From Chloroflexi bacterium UBA5189 (lineage in GTDB: Bacteria; Chloroflexota; Limnocylindria; Limnocylindrales; CSP1-4), in assembly GCA_002413045.1 (NCBI GenBank), contig DHWF01000024.1, positions 115,044 to 133,168 on the forward strand: DNA of 18,125 bases, in the 5' to 3' direction. Position numbers and translations under genes: made by a program. Below are positions 1-7,363 of the stretch, piece after piece. The first letter of the stretch is position 1, and each line of letters begins with the position of its first letter. The notes under the pieces were generated by a model. The model did not search any database. It was not told where the DNA came from and worked only from the letters and a program-made list of their open reading frames with translations.

Positions 1-389
1 AGCCCGAGGTTGAGGACGGTGTCCATCATCCCCGGCATCGAGAACTTGGCGCCGGAGCGGACGCTAACGAGGAGCGGGTTCTTCGCGTCGCCGAAGCCCT
101 TGCCCGTCTGGCGCTCGACATCGTGGAGCGCCTCGAGGATGTCGTCCCAGAGGCCATCCGGGAGCTTCTCGCCGGCCGCGAAGTAGTCATTGCAGGCGGC
201 CGTCGTGATCGTGAAGCCGGGCGGCGTCGGCAGGCCGGCGCGGGTCATCTCGGCGAGCCCGGCGCCCTTGCCGCCGAGGAGGTCCTTCATCGTCCCGCTG
301 CCCTCGGCCGCACCGTCGCCCCACGCATAGATGTAGCGCTTGGCGGCCTTGTGCGGACGCTCGGTGACGGGCTCGACGGTCTGGGTCAT
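1..389 (-). CDS. ppdK: Pyruvate, phosphate dikinase, N-terminal part (runs off the window)
   Basis: Pyruvate, phosphate dikinase interconverts pyruvate, ATP and phosphate with PEP, AMP and pyrophosphate in the cytosol. Only about 129 residues are present; the gene is cut by the window edge, whereas the family is usually about 880 residues. The visible part holds the family's opening: an aromatic YIYAWGDG stretch (residues 19-26), the GGKGAGLAEM nucleotide-binding loop with Lys41, the TPPGFTITT segment (55-63), and LLVSVRSGAKFSMPGMMDTV (106-125) with Arg111. The ATG at 389 is supported by AAGGAG 11 bases upstream and by the family N-terminus. It diverges from the ferredoxin-NADP reductase. A TACAAT -10-like box lies about 45 bases upstream, which implies a leadered transcript. 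Identification is firm from these motifs. Confidence 0.95.
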   Translation of the reverse strand, partial: MTQTVEPVTERPHKAAKRYIYAWGDGAAEGSGTMKDLLGGKGAGLAEMTRAGLPTPPGFTITTAACNDYFAAGEKLPDGLWDDILEALHDVERQTGKGFGDAKNPLLVSVRSGAKFSMPGMMDTVLNLG

Positions 390-432
390 GAGCGGGATGG
401 CTCCTTCGCGGTGCTCGTTCGAATGCCCCTCG

Positions 433-438
433 ATTGTA
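433..438 (-). promoter_or_regulatory. Candidate -10 box (TACAAT) for ppdK
   Basis: TACAAT read on the minus strand matches a sigma-70-type -10 well and lies about 45 bases before the ppdK ATG, leaving room for the AAGGAG ribosome site. No convincing -35 is visible. A 13-base palindrome, GTTCGGGCCGAAC, sits at 451-463, where a -35 or operator would be expected. Confidence 0.45.
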
Positions 439-450
439 GCCGTGGGTCCC

Positions 451-463
451 GTTCGGGCCGAAC
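451..463. repeat. 13-base palindrome between ppdK and the reductase gene
   Basis: GTTCGGGCCGAAC has perfect 6-base arms around one central base. It lies in the 129-base divergent intergenic region, just upstream of the ppdK -10 candidate, and could be a repressor site. In GC-rich DNA a palindrome of this length can also arise by chance. Confidence 0.3.
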
Positions 464-505
464 GGCCTGTCCGCTCGGCCCATCCGCCGAACCCGATCCG
501 CCCGC

Positions 506-511
506 TACCAT
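506..511 (+). promoter_or_regulatory. Candidate -10 box (TACCAT) giving a leaderless reductase mRNA
   Basis: TACCAT ends seven bases before the ATG at 519, so transcription would begin at or next to the start codon. No Shine-Dalgarno sequence is present in the gap. The same spacing occurs before the polyprenyl synthase gene in this window. Confidence 0.5.
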
Positions 512-518
512 CGCGCTG

Positions 519-1370
519 ATGCTCGAACTCGACGAACGCGTCATCGACACCGACGCGCCGCAGTACAACGCGTCGCTCGTGGCCCGGTCGGACGAGACCG
601 AGAGCCTGGGCTACTTCACGGTCAAGTTCGATGGGTCGGCCACGCCGTTCCTGTCCGGCCAGTACATGACGATCGGGGTATTCGTCGTCGACCCGACGAC
701 GCCGACAGGGACGAAGATCGTGCAGCGGCCGTACTCGGTGGCGTCTGATCCCGGCATTGCCGACTCGACCGGCTACGAGCTGTACGTCCGCCTCGTGCAG
801 GGCGGCCTGTTCACGCCGCTGCTGTGGCGCCTGCCGCTCGGGCATCGGATGCGGATGATCGGCCCGAAGGGCAAGTTCACCCTCGAGCCCGACGACGACC
901 GGACGCACCTGTTCATCTCGTCGGGCACGGGCAACGCGCCGTTCGTGTCGATGATGAAGATGCTCCTGCGCGAAGGGCGGCCGCGGAAGGCCGTGTTCCT
1001 CAACGGCGTGTCGTACGCCGGCGACCTCGGGTATCGCGCGTTGCTCGAGGGCTGGGAGCGAGATTCGGCGATGGGCTCGGGCGGCTATCCCGTGCAGTAC
1101 ATCCCGACCGTCTCACGACCCTCGGCGCCGGAGAACGCCGGGTGGAGCGGTCGGTCCGGCCGTGTGGAGGCGATCGTCGCGCCGGTTTGCGCGGAGCTCG
1201 GCCTCACGCCGGACAACACGATTGCCTACATCTGCGGCAACCCGGACATGATCCTGGCCGCGGAGGAGACGCTCCTCGGCCTCGGCTTCCCGGAGCCCCA
1301 GGTCAAGAAGGAGCTCTACTGGCCGAAGGGCAAGGAGCCCACCGGCGGCGGCACCTCCACCGACGAGTAG
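519..1370 (+). CDS. Ferredoxin--NADP(+) reductase (plant-type FAD/NADP fold)
   Basis: This 283-residue flavoprotein should move electrons between ferredoxin or flavodoxin and NADP(H). Visible signatures are the FAD-binding RPYS (70-73), a GGLFTPLL segment (95-102), the NADP-binding SSGTGNAP (134-141), a CGNPDM motif near the C-terminus, and the closing KKELYW typical of bacterial Fpr-like enzymes, followed by a short polar tail. I chose the ATG at 519. The reading frame stays open upstream to 123, but that extension is antisense to ppdK and resembles nothing in the family, while 519 directly follows a TACCAT box. It converges on the nucleoside hydrolase gene, with only 12 bases between stops and no terminator. 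The electron partner is not encoded here. Confidence 0.9.
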   Translation: MLELDERVIDTDAPQYNASLVARSDETESLGYFTVKFDGSATPFLSGQYMTIGVFVVDPTTPTGTKIVQRPYSVASDPGIADSTGYELYVRLVQGGLFTPLLWRLPLGHRMRMIGPKGKFTLEPDDDRTHLFISSGTGNAPFVSMMKMLLREGRPRKAVFLNGVSYAGDLGYRALLEGWERDSAMGSGGYPVQYIPTVSRPSAPENAGWSGRSGRVEAIVAPVCAELGLTPDNTIAYICGNPDMILAAEETLLGLGFPEPQVKKELYWPKGKEPTGGGTSTDE

Positions 1371-1382
1371 GCGCGCCAGCGG

Positions 1383-2330
1383 TCAGGCGGTGCGGCCGAG
1401 GATGTCCATGAGCATGCCGACGAACTTGGGCTCGTCCGCGTCCGTGGCGAAGTGGACATTCGCGGGCTTGCCGCCGCGGAAGCGGAAGTCGCAGACCGTG
1501 CGGCCGGCGGAGAGCTCCGCGTTGACCTCGACGTCGACGGGAATGAACTCCGTCGTGACGACCGACGGGTCGATGATCGCGCAGACAGCGAGGGCATCGT
1601 GGACCGGCGCGGCGCCCGCCCGATGCGGCATCGGCTGGGTGGCGTCGTAGCCGTCGATCCGCTTGAGCACGAAGCGCGCGGCGGCCTCGCCCGCTGGGGT
1701 CCCCAGGGCGCGCAGACGGCCGGCATCCTCCGTCGAGACGAGGGCGCGGTGGGTGGCGTCGAGCGGGATCATCCGGATCGGGACGCCACAGTTGACAACG
1801 ACCCTCGCCGCCTCGGGATCGAGCCAGATGTTGAACTCGGCAGATGCCGTCATGTTCCCGTGGTCATGGGCGCCACCCATGATCACGATCTCCGGGATCT
1901 GCTCGACGATGCGGGGCTCCCGCTGGATCGCCATCGCGATGTTCGTGAGCGGCCCGACCGGGCAGAGAACGATGTCGCCACTCGACGCCAGGTAGGTCTC
2001 GATCAGCCAGTCGACGGCGTGGCCGGGCTGCAGCGTCGCGCCGTGCGAAACTGGCGGAAGGTCGAGCAGATCGCCGTGGATCCGCGTCGCCATGCCGCGC
2101 TGGACCTGGGACCGGACCATGGGCCGGTCCATGCCCCGATAGACCGGAATCTCCGGCATCCCGATCCAGTCGAACACGCGCAAGGTGTTCTCGGTCGTGT
2201 ACTCGATGGTGGTGTTGCCGTTGACGCTCGTCGCCCCCACGAGCTCGAGATCCGGCGAGAGCGCCGCGGTCATCAACGCAACGGCGTCGTCGGTCCCGGT
2301 ATCGACATCGAGGATCACCTTGGTTGCCAT
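1383..2330 (-). CDS. Nucleoside hydrolase (inosine/uridine-preferring family)
   Basis: The enzyme hydrolyses the N-glycosidic bond of a ribonucleoside to give the free base and ribose, using a bound calcium ion. It is 315 residues, the normal length. The N-terminal DVDTGTDDA motif (Asp8, Asp10, Asp14, Asp15) is the calcium/ribose site; further family blocks are VGPLTNIAMA, MGGA, AEFNIWLDPEAA, and a late HDALAV carrying another metal-binding Asp. The ATG at 2330 places this motif at its usual position; the frame is open further upstream but reads into the hydroxylase gene. It starts 17 bases after the stop of the molybdo-hydroxylase gene, so it is probably the last gene of that operon. A purine base released here could in principle feed the hydroxylase. 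Base preference cannot be read from the sequence. Confidence 0.9.
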   Translation of the reverse strand: MATKVILDVDTGTDDAVALMTAALSPDLELVGATSVNGNTTIEYTTENTLRVFDWIGMPEIPVYRGMDRPMVRSQVQRGMATRIHGDLLDLPPVSHGATLQPGHAVDWLIETYLASSGDIVLCPVGPLTNIAMAIQREPRIVEQIPEIVIMGGAHDHGNMTASAEFNIWLDPEAARVVVNCGVPIRMIPLDATHRALVSTEDAGRLRALGTPAGEAAARFVLKRIDGYDATQPMPHRAGAAPVHDALAVCAIIDPSVVTTEFIPVDVEVNAELSAGRTVCDFRFRGGKPANVHFATDADEPKFVGMLMDILGRTA

Positions 2331-2347
2331 GCGCGCAGTGTGCCCGA

Positions 2348-5182
2348 TCAGCCCCGCGCGAGGATCGCCGCGCGGACGCGGTCCGGCGTCGCGGGCAACG
2401 TGGTGATCCGCACGCCGACGGCATCGTGGATCGCGCCGAGGATCGCGGGGGCGGTCGGGATGAGCGCCGGCTCGCCGACGCCCTTCGCGCCGTAGGGCCC
2501 GGCCGGCTCGGGATCCTCGATGAGCAGGCACTCGATCTCCGGCATGTCGCCGACGGTCGGGATCAGGTAGTCGTGCAGGTTCTCCGTGCGGCCCGGCACG
2601 TACGCCTCCATCAGCGCGAACCCGAGCCCCTGCGCGATGCCGCCGTGGATCTGTCCTTCGACCTGGGTCGGGTTGATCGCCCGTCCGACATCATGAGCGG
2701 CGACGATCCGGCGAACCTTCACGGTGCCGAGCTGCGGGTCGACGTCGACCTCCGCGATCTGCGCCCCGAACGCGTATGTCTGGTACGGCACGCCCTGGCC
2801 GTCGGCGTCGAGCGGCGTCGTCTGCGGGTCGAACGTGCCGCGACCGGCCAGCACGCACGCGGCCTCCCGGTCCCGAACCGGGACCGTCGGCAGCTCCGCA
2901 AGCTCGATCACGGCCGAGCGGCCGCCTGGCTCCACCGCCGTCACCACACCCGGCCCGAAGCTGAGCGCGGCCTCCCCCGCCACCTCGGCGAGCAGGAGGA
3001 TCTGCCGGCGGAGGTCCTCGCCGGCGAGGCGAGCGGCATTGCCGGAGACGAATGTCTGCCGCGACGCGGACGACTTGCCCGCGTCCGCCGTTCGATCGGT
3101 GTCGCCGCTCACGAGTTCGATCGTCCCCGGCGCGACGCCCAGCGCATCGGCCGCGATCTGGACGAGGACCGTCGAGGCGCCCTGGCCGATGTCGACCGCA
3201 CCGCAGAACAGGACGACGCGGCCCTCGGCGGTGACGCCCATCTCGATCGTCGACGGGTTCGCGAGCGCGGTGTTGCCGATGCCGTACCACATGGCGCCGA
3301 TCCCGACGCCGCGACGACTCCTGCGCGCGCCGCGGGCGGCGGCGTCGTCGCCGGCGTTGTGGGCTGCCGCGTCCGCGCGAAGCCGGAGCCAGTGCGGGCG
3401 CAGCGCATCGAGGCAGGCCGGGAGTCCGGCGCTCGCCTCGAGGCGCTGGCCGCTCGCGGTCGTCGAACCGGCACGAAGCGCGTTGGCGTGGCGGAACTCG
3501 AGCAGGTCCGTGCCGGTTCGCGCCGCGAGCTCGTCCATCAGTGCCTCGTGGGCGATGGATGCCTGCGGGACCCCGAAGCCGCGGAACGCGCCGGCGGGCG
3601 GGCTGTTCGTGTAGATCGCTCGGGTCGTCGCGAGGACAGCATCGAACGCGTACGGGCCCATCGCATGCACCGGAACGCGATTCGCGACGGTCGGGCCCCA
3701 CGAGGCGTACGCGCCGGTGTCGAAGTCGCCGTCGAAGCGGTAGCCGGTCAGCCTGCCGTACGCGTCGACGCCCGCGGTGGCGCGGATCCGCGACGGGTGG
3801 CGCTTCGGGCTCGCGGCCATCGACTCGGGGCGCGTCCATACCGCGCGGACCGGCCGGCCGGTCCGCCAGGCGGCGATCGCGATCAACGTGTGGACCCCGA
3901 GATCGAGCTTGCCGCCGAAGCCACCGCCGCACGCGGTGGGGATGATCCGGACGTCGGTCGGCGGGATGCCGAGGATGAGGGCGACCTCGTCGCGATCCAT
4001 GTACGGCGCCTGCGTGCTCACGGTGAGCTCGATCCGGTCGCCGACACGTTGCGCGAACCCGGCCTCGGGCTCGATGTAGGCGTGCTCGACGAACGTCGTC
4101 GCAACCTCGATCTGGGCGGTCGCCACGGACCTCGCGAGCGCACCGTCGACGTCGCCGGTCGCGAGCCTGCCCCTGATGAGCACGTTGCCCGGAGAGTTCT
4201 CGTGGAGCGTCGCGGCGCCGTCCGCGAGGGCGTCGTCGAGGCCGCGGAGCGGCGTGAGCGGCGCCCAGCTGATCGGCAGCTCGGCGTCGGTGATGGCCGC
4301 GAGGGCCTGCTCGTCGCCGACGAGGGCGAGGACCGCCTCGCCGCGATGGCGCACGACGCCCGCGGCAAGCGCGGGCTGATCCTTGCCGGTCGGGTAGACG
4401 CCGTACCGGTTCTGGCCCGGGACGTCCGCCGCGGAGAAGACGTCGACCAAGCCCGGATGGCGCGTCCGGAGCGGCGCGAGATCGCCGATCTCGAATCTCG
4501 CTCGCGCGTGCGGCGATCGAACGGCACGCACGGCGAGCACCCCCTCCGGGCGGTGATCGGCGCCGTAGCGGGCGGTGCCAAGGACGCGGGGCAGGCCGTC
4601 GACCTTCTCGAGGCGGGCACCGACCGCGGTGTCAGCCCCAACCAGGGCGGAGCTCGTGGGCGCGGGGGCAACCGCGCGCTCGCGCGCCGCTTTACGCGCG
4701 TCGCGCGTGGCTGCGATCGCCTCGACGATCTTCACGTAGCCCGTGCAGCGGCAGAGGACGCCACCGATCCCGTCGCGGATCGCCGCCGCGTCCGCCTCCG
4801 GGTTCGCGATCAGCAGCGAATGCGCCGCCATCAGCATCCCGGGGGTGCAGATCCCGCACTGCGCGGCACCGTGCGCGAGGAACGCCGCCTGCAGGTCGCT
4901 CGGGGCGCCCTCGGCGCTCGCGAGCCCTTCGACGGTCTCGATCGTCAGGCCCTCCGCCTGCGCCGCGGGCACGAGGCACGCCTCCACCTGGCGGCCGTTG
5001 AGCCTGATCGTGCACGCGCCACAGTCGCCGGCCTCACAGCCGACCTTGGTGCCGGTCAACCCCATGTCGTCGCGAAGGACGTCGGAGAGGCGCCGCATCG
5101 GGTCGACGTGGGCCCGGACGCCGCGGCCGTTGACGGTGAAGGCGATCCCGGGCGTCGGCGCCGGTGTCGACGTCGCCGTCAC
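2348..5182 (-). CDS. Molybdo-hydroxylase: fused 2Fe-2S and molybdopterin subunit (xanthine dehydrogenase/aldehyde oxidoreductase family)
   Basis: This 944-residue protein belongs to the molybdenum hydroxylases, which insert a water-derived oxygen into N-heterocycles or aldehydes. An N-terminal ferredoxin domain holds Cys49, Cys54, Cys57 and Cys69. The second 2Fe-2S domain holds Cys109, Cys112, Cys144 and Cys146. The molybdopterin domains run from about 185 to the end, with GGGFGGK (419-425), AFRGFG (532-537), a GQG loop, and GVGE (901-904) with the likely catalytic Glu904. There is no FAD domain; that subunit is the upstream gene, overlapping by four bases (GTGA). Leu follows GGFGGK where bovine xanthine dehydrogenase has Glu802, so xanthine should not be assumed as substrate. 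The fused layout resembles Desulfovibrio Mop, with a separate FAD partner added. The start is GTG. Confidence 0.93.
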   Translation of the reverse strand: MTATSTPAPTPGIAFTVNGRGVRAHVDPMRRLSDVLRDDMGLTGTKVGCEAGDCGACTIRLNGRQVEACLVPAAQAEGLTIETVEGLASAEGAPSDLQAAFLAHGAAQCGICTPGMLMAAHSLLIANPEADAAAIRDGIGGVLCRCTGYVKIVEAIAATRDARKAARERAVAPAPTSSALVGADTAVGARLEKVDGLPRVLGTARYGADHRPEGVLAVRAVRSPHARARFEIGDLAPLRTRHPGLVDVFSAADVPGQNRYGVYPTGKDQPALAAGVVRHRGEAVLALVGDEQALAAITDAELPISWAPLTPLRGLDDALADGAATLHENSPGNVLIRGRLATGDVDGALARSVATAQIEVATTFVEHAYIEPEAGFAQRVGDRIELTVSTQAPYMDRDEVALILGIPPTDVRIIPTACGGGFGGKLDLGVHTLIAIAAWRTGRPVRAVWTRPESMAASPKRHPSRIRATAGVDAYGRLTGYRFDGDFDTGAYASWGPTVANRVPVHAMGPYAFDAVLATTRAIYTNSPPAGAFRGFGVPQASIAHEALMDELAARTGTDLLEFRHANALRAGSTTASGQRLEASAGLPACLDALRPHWLRLRADAAAHNAGDDAAARGARRSRRGVGIGAMWYGIGNTALANPSTIEMGVTAEGRVVLFCGAVDIGQGASTVLVQIAADALGVAPGTIELVSGDTDRTADAGKSSASRQTFVSGNAARLAGEDLRRQILLLAEVAGEAALSFGPGVVTAVEPGGRSAVIELAELPTVPVRDREAACVLAGRGTFDPQTTPLDADGQGVPYQTYAFGAQIAEVDVDPQLGTVKVRRIVAAHDVGRAINPTQVEGQIHGGIAQGLGFALMEAYVPGRTENLHDYLIPTVGDMPEIECLLIEDPEPAGPYGAKGVGEPALIPTAPAILGAIHDAVGVRITTLPATPDRVRAAILARG

Positions 5183-6045
5183 CCCGGCACCGCCCGGAGC
5201 GCGCGCTCGAGCGCACGCCGCACGACGGTCAGCGCCGCCTCGCGCCGGTACGCGGCCGAGCCTCGGACGTCGTCGATGGGCGTGAGGTCGGCAAGGTGGC
5301 GCGCGTCCACGAGCTCGGCGGTCGCGGCGTCAGCGGGTCGTCCGACCAGCTCGGCCTCGAGCGCCGGCAGGCGCTGCGCCACCTCCGAGCATGCCCCGAC
5401 CGCCAGCCGGGCCCGCGCGATTCGCCCGTCGGCGTCGGCCTCGATGACGGCGGCGACCATCGCGATCGAGATCACGAGGTACGCCCGCGACCCGAGCTTC
5501 TCGAACGCCGAGGTGACCGTCGTTCCGGGCAGCGGCGCCGGCACGAACAGGCTGGTGACCAGCTCGTCCGGTCGGCGGGCGGTTCGGCGGTTGCCGGTCA
5601 CGAAGTCGCCGATCGGCACGATCCGGGCGCCGCCGCGGGAGGCGAGCTCCACCTGCGCGTCGAGCGCCAGGAGGCCTGGCATCCCATCGGCGGCCGGCGA
5701 GGCGTTGCATACGTTGCCGACCACGGTCCCGCGTGCCTGGATCTGGAGCCCGCCGACCGTGAGGGCCGCGGCCTTCAGGCCGTCGAACAGGGACGGCAGC
5801 GGCGTCTCGACCAGGTCCGTCCACGTCGCGAGCGCGCCGATCTGCCAGCCACCATCGACGGGGGAGATGCCTCGCAGCCGAGCGATCGCGGTGACATCGA
5901 GGACGTCCTCGACCGGTGCGCGGCCGACCCGCGCCGGGTAATGGTCGGTCGCGCCCGCGACGATGACCCAGGGAGCGCCACCAGGCCCGCCGGCGGCGAG
6001 TGCCGACAGTGCGTCGCCGAGCCGGTCGGGTCGAAGGAAGGCCAC
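5179..6045 (-). CDS. FAD-binding subunit of the molybdo-hydroxylase (CoxM/XdhB-like)
   Basis: This 288-residue subunit would take electrons from the 2Fe-2S centres of the next gene product and pass them to an acceptor. The FAD-binding blocks are AGATDHYP (30-37, in place of the common AGGTD) and GNVCNASPAADGMP (110-123), followed by LLALDA. The C-terminal CO-dehydrogenase flavoprotein domain follows, including an AVGACS segment. The start is GTG at 6045, 12 bases after the luciferase-like gene, with a weak GAGG just upstream. Its stop overlaps the GTG start of the large subunit, which suggests translational coupling and a fixed ratio of subunits. The family is clear; the electron acceptor (NAD or another) is not. 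Confidence 0.92.
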   Translation of the reverse strand: MAFLRPDRLGDALSALAAGGPGGAPWVIVAGATDHYPARVGRAPVEDVLDVTAIARLRGISPVDGGWQIGALATWTDLVETPLPSLFDGLKAAALTVGGLQIQARGTVVGNVCNASPAADGMPGLLALDAQVELASRGGARIVPIGDFVTGNRRTARRPDELVTSLFVPAPLPGTTVTSAFEKLGSRAYLVISIAMVAAVIEADADGRIARARLAVGACSEVAQRLPALEAELVGRPADAATAELVDARHLADLTPIDDVRGSAAYRREAALTVVRRALERALRAVPG

Positions 6046-6057
6046 CTCGACCAGCCG

Positions 6058-7041
6058 CTACGCGGCGACGAGGGGCAGCACGCGCTCGGCGAGGATCTCG
6101 ATCGAGGCTGGATCCCAGTCGAGCGGGTTCAGGATCAGGTGGTCGACCCCGCCGAGCGCCGTGATCTTGCCGCGGATCCGCTCGGCAACGTCCTCCGCTT
6201 CACCGAGCAGGTAGAACTGCTGCCAGTACTCGAGGTCCATGCCTGAGTACACGCGGAACTTCGCGGCCGCCGACTCGGGCTTTTCGCCGGGCTTGAGGAT
6301 GTGCACGAAGTTCGAGTAGACGCGGCTCATCTCCTCGGGTCGCCGGCCGAGCTCAACCATGTAGCCGCGGATCAGCTCCCAGTCGCCGGCGACCATCTCG
6401 GCGGTCGCGGAGGAATGGGGCACCCACGTCGACGCGTACCTCGCGATCCGCCGCAGCACCGGCTGGATCGTGCTGACCGCCTCGCCATAGATCTTCTCCG
6501 ACGGCTGGGTGCCGCCACCGATCCAGATCGGCGGATGGGGCTGCTGGGCCGGCTTCGGCTCGATGGTCAGGTGCTCGAATCGGTAGTACTTGCCCTCGTA
6601 CGAGACGTCGTCGCCGGCCCACAGCGCGGTGATCGCCTCAAGCATCTCGTTCATGCGCCGGCCACGCTCCTCGTGCGGGATCCGGAGCGCCGCGAACTCC
6701 TCCTTGTTCCAGCCGACGCCGACGCCGAGGATCGACCGCCCACCCGACAGCACGTCGAGGGTCCCCCACTCCTTCGCGAACGCGACGGGATCGCGGAATG
6801 GGAGCACGAGCACGAGGGTGCCGAGGCGGATCGTCCGCGTGACTGCCGCGAGCGCGCTCAGCAGCGAGATCGGCTCCAGCCACGCGACGCGGTACGCAGG
6901 CGGCGCGATGAGCAAGTGGTCGATCAACATCGCCGAATCGAACCCGAGATCCTCCGCGCGCCGAAGGTAGGCGCCCATCTCCTGGAGGCTCGCCGTCTTC
7001 GGCCCGAGTGCGAAGCTCGGCAGCCTGAGGCCGAAGTGCAT
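6058..7041 (-). CDS. Luciferase-like flavin/F420-dependent oxidoreductase (LLM class)
   Basis: This 327-residue TIM-barrel protein belongs to the bacterial-luciferase-like family, whose members use FMN or coenzyme F420. Family signs are MHFGLRLPSF at the start, RAEDLGFDSAMLIDHL, a strand ending RLGTLVLVLPFRDP, the highly typical GGRSILGVGVGWNKEEF region, and PPIWIGGG. The ATG at 7041 fits the family N-terminus; an upstream in-frame extension is Arg-rich and not family-like. The gene lies 12 bases ahead of the FAD subunit, so it probably shares an operon with the molybdo-hydroxylase and could act on the same substrate chain. Cofactor and substrate are not determined. A 10-base palindrome sits 15 bases upstream. 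Confidence 0.88.
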   Translation of the reverse strand: MHFGLRLPSFALGPKTASLQEMGAYLRRAEDLGFDSAMLIDHLLIAPPAYRVAWLEPISLLSALAAVTRTIRLGTLVLVLPFRDPVAFAKEWGTLDVLSGGRSILGVGVGWNKEEFAALRIPHEERGRRMNEMLEAITALWAGDDVSYEGKYYRFEHLTIEPKPAQQPHPPIWIGGGTQPSEKIYGEAVSTIQPVLRRIARYASTWVPHSSATAEMVAGDWELIRGYMVELGRRPEEMSRVYSNFVHILKPGEKPESAAAKFRVYSGMDLEYWQQFYLLGEAEDVAERIRGKITALGGVDHLILNPLDWDPASIEILAERVLPLVAA

Positions 7042-7056
7042 CAGTGACCGCCCGCC

Positions 7057-7066
7057 ACGTGCACGT
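7057..7066. promoter_or_regulatory. Possible operator dyads upstream of the luciferase-like gene
   Basis: ACGTGCACGT is a perfect 10-base palindrome 15 bases before the luciferase-like ATG. A second dyad, CCACG-TTC-CGTGG, lies at 7095-7107. Two dyads so close to a likely operon start could be binding sites for a regulator of the hydroxylase operon. No regulator gene is present in the window. Confidence 0.3.
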
Positions 7067-7112
7067 TGGTCTGCCTGGCCGCGACGCCGAGCGGCCACGT
7101 TCCGTGGATGCG

Positions 7113-7136
7113 CCTTTTCCGTTTCAAGCGAACAGG
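7113..7136 (+). repeat. Left arm of an imperfect inverted repeat
   Basis: These 24 bases pair with 7305-7328 on the opposite strand at 18 of 24 positions by my alignment. Shared blocks are TTTCCG, AAG and GAACA. The arms enclose about 170 bases with no transposase. They could be the ends of a decayed small mobile element. Confidence 0.4.
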
Positions 7137-7304
7137 ATCGGCGCGTTGGACTTGCTCCGAGACTGTTTGCCCTGCCCGGATGGCGCTCCAGCCGATGCGC
7201 GACGAGCGATTCACGCTCAGGGTAGGGACAAGCGCGCGGCTCTGACGCCTGGGCACCATGCCCGAGGGGTCGGGCGGGCCCGAACGGCGCCCTGCAGGCG
7301 CGGA

Positions 7305-7328
7305 CGTGTTCACTTCAAGCGGAAAGGT
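7305..7328 (-). repeat. Right arm of an imperfect inverted repeat
   Basis: This is the partner of 7113-7136. Read inward on the minus strand it contains CTTTCCGCTTGAAGTGAACA. No flanking target-site duplication is obvious. Confidence 0.4.
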
Positions 7329-7363
7329 GTCGATCTCCGCCCGCGCACTCCCGCTGTGATCCA

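Larger units (their letters stand above)
7042..7363. other. 322-base spacer between the enamidase-like gene and the luciferase-like gene
   Basis: No recognised gene lies here. The spacer contains a pair of imperfect 24-base inverted repeats (7113-7136 and 7305-7328), short dyads near the luciferase-like start, and a minus-strand ORF of 107 codons (7364 down to 7041). The ORF's ATG overlaps the enamidase TGA as TGATG, and its TGA overlaps the luciferase-like ATG as TGATG. The ORF product is Arg-rich with no motif known to me, and it uses codons rare in its neighbours (AAA, AGG, TTT, CTT). I therefore do not call it a gene, though the coupling at both ends is notable. No U-tract terminator and no clear -10 box are visible. 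Confidence 0.6.

Noticed and set aside
123..518. N-terminal extension of the ferredoxin-NADP reductase frame, starting at 123
   Set aside because: It is antisense to ppdK, has no family similarity, and the ATG at 519 has a matching promoter and gives a normal-length enzyme.
1371..1382. Terminator between the reductase and the nucleoside hydrolase
   Set aside because: The gap is only 12 bases and contains no stem with a U-tract on either strand.
2324..5941. 1205-codon open frame on the plus strand
   Set aside because: It lies wholly opposite the well-supported molybdo-hydroxylase genes. Its Arg/Asp/Ala-rich product is typical of stop-free antisense frames in GC-rich DNA.
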